DNA of 64,000 nucleotides from Stercorarius parasiticus. Taxonomy: Eukaryota; Chordata; Aves; Charadriiformes; Stercorariidae. The notes under the pieces were generated by a model that saw only the letters and a program-made list of their open reading frames with translations, was not told where the DNA came from and did not search any database. The DNA is taken from NCBI GenBank assembly GCA_013396915.1, contig VWZL01005037.1, forward strand, positions 479,140-543,139, given 5' to 3'. Positions 59,650 through 64,000 of the stretch are shown here, piece by piece. How positions within the stretch are numbered: the stretch's first letter is position 1; each line of letters starts with the position of its first letter. The position numbers and the translations under genes were made by a program.

Positions 59650-59675
59650 AAAATGCCACAGTAGGGTGGCATTTT
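59650..59675. repeat. Perfect 10-bp inverted repeat, 6-base loop
   Basis: AAAATGCCAC (59650-59659) and GTGGCATTTT (59666-59675) are exact reverse complements around AGTAGG. The right arm runs on into a T tract, giving a hairpin-plus-T-run shape. In a vertebrate context this is not read as a bacterial terminator. Confidence 0.85.
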
Positions 59676-59730
59676 TTTCTAAGGGTTAATATGTTTCTTT
59701 GGTAAAGAATTCACATTTAGTTTTAGCTAA

Positions 59731-59767
59731 ACTTTTTTCTCCTAAATTTTAGGAGCATTAAAAAAGT
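59731..59767. repeat. Two-part hairpin, 8+8 bp with a 4-base bulge
   Basis: CTCCTAAA (59739-59746) pairs with TTTAGGAG (59748-59755) around a single T, and the outer ACTTTTTT (59731-59738) pairs with AAAAAAGT (59760-59767), leaving CATT (59756-59759) as a one-sided bulge. It starts 55 bases after the previous hairpin ends. Confidence 0.85.
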
Positions 59768-60315
59768 CTACTACAATCTCATTGGCCAAAAGAAACTGTT
59801 AAGTTCATGTTTAAGTCAGTCCTTCCACCCTTGTAATGATTCTCACTGAAATGCTCCAGGACCCTTTTTGGTTCAGGATGATTATTTAAAACTGAAAGTG
59901 AAATCTACTCAACATTTTAATGTAAATATACTTTTTGGAGATTTCTGCTCTTTTTAAAGACCTATTGCATTATAGCAGCTAATCAGGGTTTAGTCTTGAT
60001 TTTTTTTTGTTTTTGTAACTTCTGTGGAAATCTGTGAATATCATAGGTTCTCGATATCTCCAGAATGCGGTCCTTTTATTGTCTGTAGATATTTTTGGAA
60101 GTATAGAGCAACCACTTTAAACTTAGTTACTGTACAAAAAGAGGTATTCTCAAAGGGCTTTCCATCCTGGATAATATATTCTTGTAAAATGTCAAAGCAA
60201 TCCATACCTTTGTCCAAATCAGGAAATATGTTCCTGCACAAGAATTTTTCCTGGAATTTCATTTGTTTTGCAAGCTTCAACATTTATATTAACATTATAC
60301 TCACTGAAGAGTGAG
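59768..60315. other. Non-coding sequence, open on both strands for about 240 bp
   Basis: Between 60024 and 60314 the plus strand is open for 96 codons, and the minus strand (60041-60283) for 80. The minus frame reads plausibly as protein, and a GTGAGT donor-like site lies on the same strand near 60300-60305. No domain or coherent exon chain was found. Both are treated as chance, with the minus frame the likelier of the two to be real. Confidence 0.5.
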
Positions 60316-60505
60316 GTTGTCCATGAAGTTCCATCACCACTTGAACCAGGACAGGAAATGGTGGTGCCACAATCCCATGTGATGCCTGGACAGCTGTTCT
60401 GTGGATTTGGTGCTCAGGGGCAACCCATCCCACAGCTGCAGCATCGTTCCACAGCCCACCCTGGGCATTTGAACCCACGTGACAGGCTGTAGGCTGGGGA
60501 AACAC
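60316..60505. other. Small GC-rich patch of unknown origin
   Basis: About 180 bp of GC-richer sequence sit sharply inside AT-rich DNA, open on both strands (plus 60268-60492, minus 60284-60505). On the minus strand GGGTTCAAATGCCC resembles a tRNA/SINE B box, but no A box or tRNA fold precedes it. It may be an unrecognised transposon fragment. Confidence 0.45.
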
Positions 60506-62060
60506 CAGTACAATGTTTATTCCTACAAAAGTTGCAAGACTTTAAAAAACAATCTTATTTCAGCTGAAAGAAAAGAAAGAAAACAAAGGGGACATTTAAA
60601 GTCTATCTAGTATGGAAATTCCATATGTTTACATGTCAGCATAAGCTGACTGCAAAAGTGAAGGAGAAAAGTTAACAGAGCAGAAAGTAGGTTTTTTTAA
60701 CCTCTACAGAAGAGAATGTACACAGATTATTAAAAGACAATAAGTGTGTATTTTATGCAAAACCAAAGCAGTTAAGGCAATCTTAAAATTGGAGAATAAA
60801 CCTTGGCCAATTCAGAAAAGATATTCCACCATGTCATGCCGCTTACAAGTCATCTTGTGCTAACAGTACAATCTGGTTGGCTAATTCGCTAACTGGTCAT
60901 CTTTTGTATGCAAATTCTTGAAACTGTTTAAAACTTAAGGAGACCAGATCTGGCAAACACTGAGAAGCTTGTCTGTTGGGATTCTGGGTGATATAATTTC
61001 ATAACTTTGGCTTTCCTCATTAGCAAGTGTTTATCTGATTAAATCATTAAGTCATACAAAACAGGCCCAAAATTGAGTTAATTTCAGCAAGTTGATTTGA
61101 AAGCTTGGTCTATCTAAAATGGGACAGGAAATATTTACTAGGAGGACTAAAGCTGAGTGCTTGGAACAGATCTTAGGGATATTTTGCAATATGATTTTCA
61201 AACAGCCTTATTTAAAATGGGTCTGTGTTGATTTATGCAAGGCAAGATGCTTGATTCCTGTCTTTCATCTATCTTTTTAGAGACCTCTTCAGAAACATAA
61301 ACAAAGAAACAATTAACTGTTTTCTCATTATAGCATTCTGCTACCATTATAATAGTTATGGTCAACAAGGCACTTCCATTATTGGTTTCTATTTTCAGCT
61401 GCCACTAACTTTCCAAAATGGTTATTCTTTCAGCTGAAATTTCTCATGCTCGTTCTTAATCCCAGAGGTGGATTGTTTTCTAAAGTTTATAAAATTACTT
61501 TTGGCTGTTTTTCTGAAATATCTAAGCATGAAAAATAGGTATGTTTCACCAGTTATTGTATTTGTTATTTACATCATAAGTTCTTCTGGACAGGGATTTG
61601 ATTTTATGTTTAGTATATTTTCTTGCAATAAAATCTAGACTGCAGTTATGATACTATATAAATAAAAGCTAGCTTAATTTTTCACAAGCTTTCTTTAATG
61701 ATTCGCTAAGTCCAGCATATTTATGTTTTAAACTTCAGGGGCTACGGATTTTGAAAAGTATTAGTTTATTTACAAAATTCTATGTTACATGTGATTAAGA
61801 ATAACGGCTTGGATTCTCATCTGAAAAATGCTTCGTGAAACTCAGTGTGGAAGAAGAGCCACTCAGCACTTAGGAACTTTTTATATTTATTCTCCCTGGG
61901 TTAAGGCTGTTCTCATGCATTCAGCTACCTGCCATTCCAGGTGGTAACTGTGGATTCATAGTGTGAATGACCCTCTTTGAAAGCAGTGCTATTGGATCTT
62001 CAGCTATGAGCTGGCCTAAAATATGTGTTTGAACTTTCCTGGATTTATAGCATCTGAAAA
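60506..62060. other. AT-rich non-coding sequence, no gene seen
   Basis: Contains an octamer match ATGCAAAT at 60908-60915 and unique-looking AT-rich sequence at about 61310-61450 (for example accattataatagttatggt) that might be conserved. There is no open frame of interest. Confidence 0.6.
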
Positions 62061-62900
62061 TCTTGTCTTGTGCATGTCCATCAATCCTCACTCAGAAATC
62101 TCACACTTTCCCTTCCATTCATTTCCATTCAGCACTGGGCCAGATTTTGTAGTCAGAAACTCTCCATACTCCTAAACTTCCCCTCCTGAAGCACTTTACT
62201 TTCTTCAGCCATAGTTTTACCTGTACAATATTGTTCACTTCCTTTTCTGTGATCTCCATCACCATGACTTTTCCATCACTCTCAGCTTTTTCTTCTCTGG
62301 CAATATTTGGTTCCATGGAATAGGATTTAAGACTTTCCAAGGCACTTCTTTCCCCATCCTCATTTTGTTGCTCTCTTCTGAACTTGTTTTACTAATAGCA
62401 TCTTCATTAATGCTCTTTCTTTTCCTTGCAGTTCTTAAAGTTTAATCCCTTTGCTTCTACACACAAACTGTTATCTAATTTTTGTGATGCCTAGAAACAT
62501 TTTCAGTTTAATGTAGGTATGGTCAGTAAAAACACATTTATTCTTCTGCCAAGGTTATCTGCTTCTCATTCAAGATGAGATCCACTTCTTTTCCAAAGAT
62601 CTATCATTAGTCTACTAATAACTGCTTGCTCTTTGCCTGAAAAGGGAAAGTCAAAATCTGTATATAGAAAGGTAGATTGTGTTGCTCCATTGAGTACATC
62701 CATACATTGTTTGCCTTCTTTACTTTTGCTTTGCTTTTATTCTCTTTTCCTAGGTATCCACAATCACTTGATATGTATGTCTGTGTGTGATCCCTTACTA
62801 ACTTTTCTAACCACTAGCGAATTTCAGGCGCAGTAAGAAGAGGAATGAGAATCAAAAATTAAATTCTTACAACATCTAGGAAAGGAGATAAACCAAGGGC
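62061..62900. other. Strand-asymmetric stretch (purine-rich minus strand), no gene called
   Basis: The plus strand is pyrimidine-rich, so minus-strand frames are rich in Lys and Glu. The minus frame 62119-62340 and an upstream frame-shifted continuation to about 62445 read like a broken protein, and a further open segment lies at about 62600-62755. No family was recognised. A decayed retrocopy and compositional chance are both possible. Confidence 0.5.
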
Positions 62901-64000
62901 TCTGTAGTGTTTTGACTGAGAGAAAGGTTGCAGTATGATCCCACAGTGGAAGATATGCAGAAAGAAATTACTTAAAAACTCTACTTTGGAGGAAAAGCTT
63001 ACATGTGAGCACTCTCTTTGACATTATTGTCAATCAACCTTGAAAATATTCAAATACTAGTAAACATTGACTCCCATACCCATAGATCTTTCTGGGTTTT
63101 GTCAAATGTATTTGAAACATTTCGAGATAAGCTCAGTGCCTTCCTGCAAGTTTAGCAACAGTTGGAATTGTATGGGTAGAACTGGAGTGGGATAATGCTA
63201 TGGCTGTAAAGGGATAGAAACATGGACTCCAGCTCAGACCGAGGCTGAAAATTTCCAGCTCCAGATGATACTGAAGAGAATTCAGAGCATGGAATTCATT
63301 AAATTGTTCGTCACATGGAGCCATTATACTGTATTCGACTTGAATGTTTTGAATGCAACAGAACGTTAAAAGAGCTCATCATTAGGTGGATGTGCATGTA
63401 AGTTTCCCTGGGAGAGTATTCTTCATAATACGAGATTGCTTGGGATCCAATTACTTTAATGCCTATTATGCTCACTTTTCATGCAAAACACCTGCTAATA
63501 ACACAGCAATAGTATCACTCTCAAGGACGCTGTTGTATTGAGGGTGAAGAATATATATATATTTATGAGCTCTAGACCCCTTTTCATGTGATAGTGTTCC
63601 ACTAGGGCTATATTCATCTTTATGAACTCTGAAGGCTAATTCAGTAGCAGTTTTTTACAGCATTATGACTGCTTCAGAGGAACCAGCAGTAGATGTTTTT
63701 AAGACATAGATTTTTAAAGGCATTTATGCACCTGTGTGGCTGCAAGCCTCATTCAAAAACAACATTGTGAAATACTTTTTTCATAATTAATTAATTTCTG
63801 AATGCACTTAATGCAATATTGTGATGTTGTCAGGCTGCACTGCTGGTGAATACCACTTCTGCTAATATCCTTCATTACAGAAGGCCAGATCAAACTTCTG
63901 AGGGCTTACAAATGTGAGGAAAAGTACAGTATGGCCAGCGTGGAATAGTTATTCAGCAAAGGCTATTTGTCTTTACCTTTTTGTGTGGCTTTTAGAAGTG
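62901..64000. other. AT-rich non-coding sequence, candidate conserved DNA at the right edge
   Basis: No gene is seen. Between about 63380 and 63880 the sequence is unique with many ATTA-type cores (ttactttaatgcctattatg near 63451, cataattaattaatttctga near 63782) and a short (AT)n run at 63551-63562. This resembles conserved non-coding DNA but is unproven. Confidence 0.5.
63551..63562. repeat. Short (AT)n tract
   Basis: Six AT units in otherwise unique sequence. Confidence 0.8.

Noticed and set aside
59650..59682. Hairpin followed by a T run, like a bacterial terminator
   Set aside because: The window is vertebrate nuclear DNA with no bacterial-type genes, so a Rho-independent terminator makes no sense here.
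60466..60480. tRNA B-box-like sequence on the minus strand
   Set aside because: No A box, no cloverleaf and no CCA-type end or SINE body can be drawn around it.
62428..62441. Good-looking 3' splice site (ttcttttccttgcag) on the plus strand
   Set aside because: No open exon or donor site follows; the pyrimidine-rich stretch makes such sites by chance.
1..64000. CRISPR arrays, rRNA, tRNA, phage or insertion-sequence features
   Set aside because: Scanned for and not seen; the sequence has vertebrate, not prokaryotic, character.

Overview
This window looks like non-coding vertebrate nuclear DNA, most probably from a bird. It is AT-rich (roughly 60 to 62 % A+T by eye), has no operon-like layout, and contains no open frame that can be defended as a gene. 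The avian assignment rests on three things: a degenerate endogenous-retrovirus LTR of a type I associate with bird genomes (about 56.4-57.0 kb, minus strand), scattered very old MIR/CR1-like fossils, and several fossils of the ancient sauropsid repeat families carrying a 'gaagtcaatgggag'-type core. These family assignments come from memory of consensus sequences, not from a search.

Layout. 0-6.7 kb is unremarkable AT-rich DNA with an ancient-repeat patch near 2.9-3.2 kb, ending at a 51-base assembly gap (6700-6750) beside a poly-A run. 6.75-21 kb is unique-looking sequence with MIR-like fossils near 7.4, 15.5 and 17.9 kb and other old repeats near 10.05, 13.7 and 19.2 kb. At 21.4-22.5 kb lie a probable old LINE 3' fragment and a recent tandem duplication (83-bp unit, second copy expanded to about 115 bp). 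22.6-37 kb is AT-rich, with blocks at 24.6-25.2, 28.4-28.9 and 35.0-35.3 kb that look like candidate conserved non-coding DNA, a CR1-like fossil near 31.2 kb and two strong hairpins (26.55 and 33.86 kb). A minus-strand MIR and a palindromic ancient repeat sit side by side at 37.0-37.2 kb. A pyrimidine-rich stretch (40.67-41.06 kb) and the only sizeable GC-richer island (42.1-43.4 kb) follow. 43.4-56 kb is featureless apart from microsatellites. After the LTR, 57-64 kb holds paired hairpins (59.65-59.77 kb), a small GC-rich patch (60.32-60.50 kb) and a purine-asymmetric stretch (62.1-62.5 kb).

Genes. About forty stop-free frames of 80 codons or more are expected by chance in a sequence of this length and composition, with a longest around 130-150 codons. 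That matches what is present, so no coding sequence is called. The window is best read as a gene desert or the inside of a very long intron. No exciting new system is visible. The points most worth a second look are the recent tandem duplication, the LTR, the hairpins, two oddly protein-like frames (18.52-18.81 and 62.12-62.45 kb) and the candidate conserved non-coding blocks.
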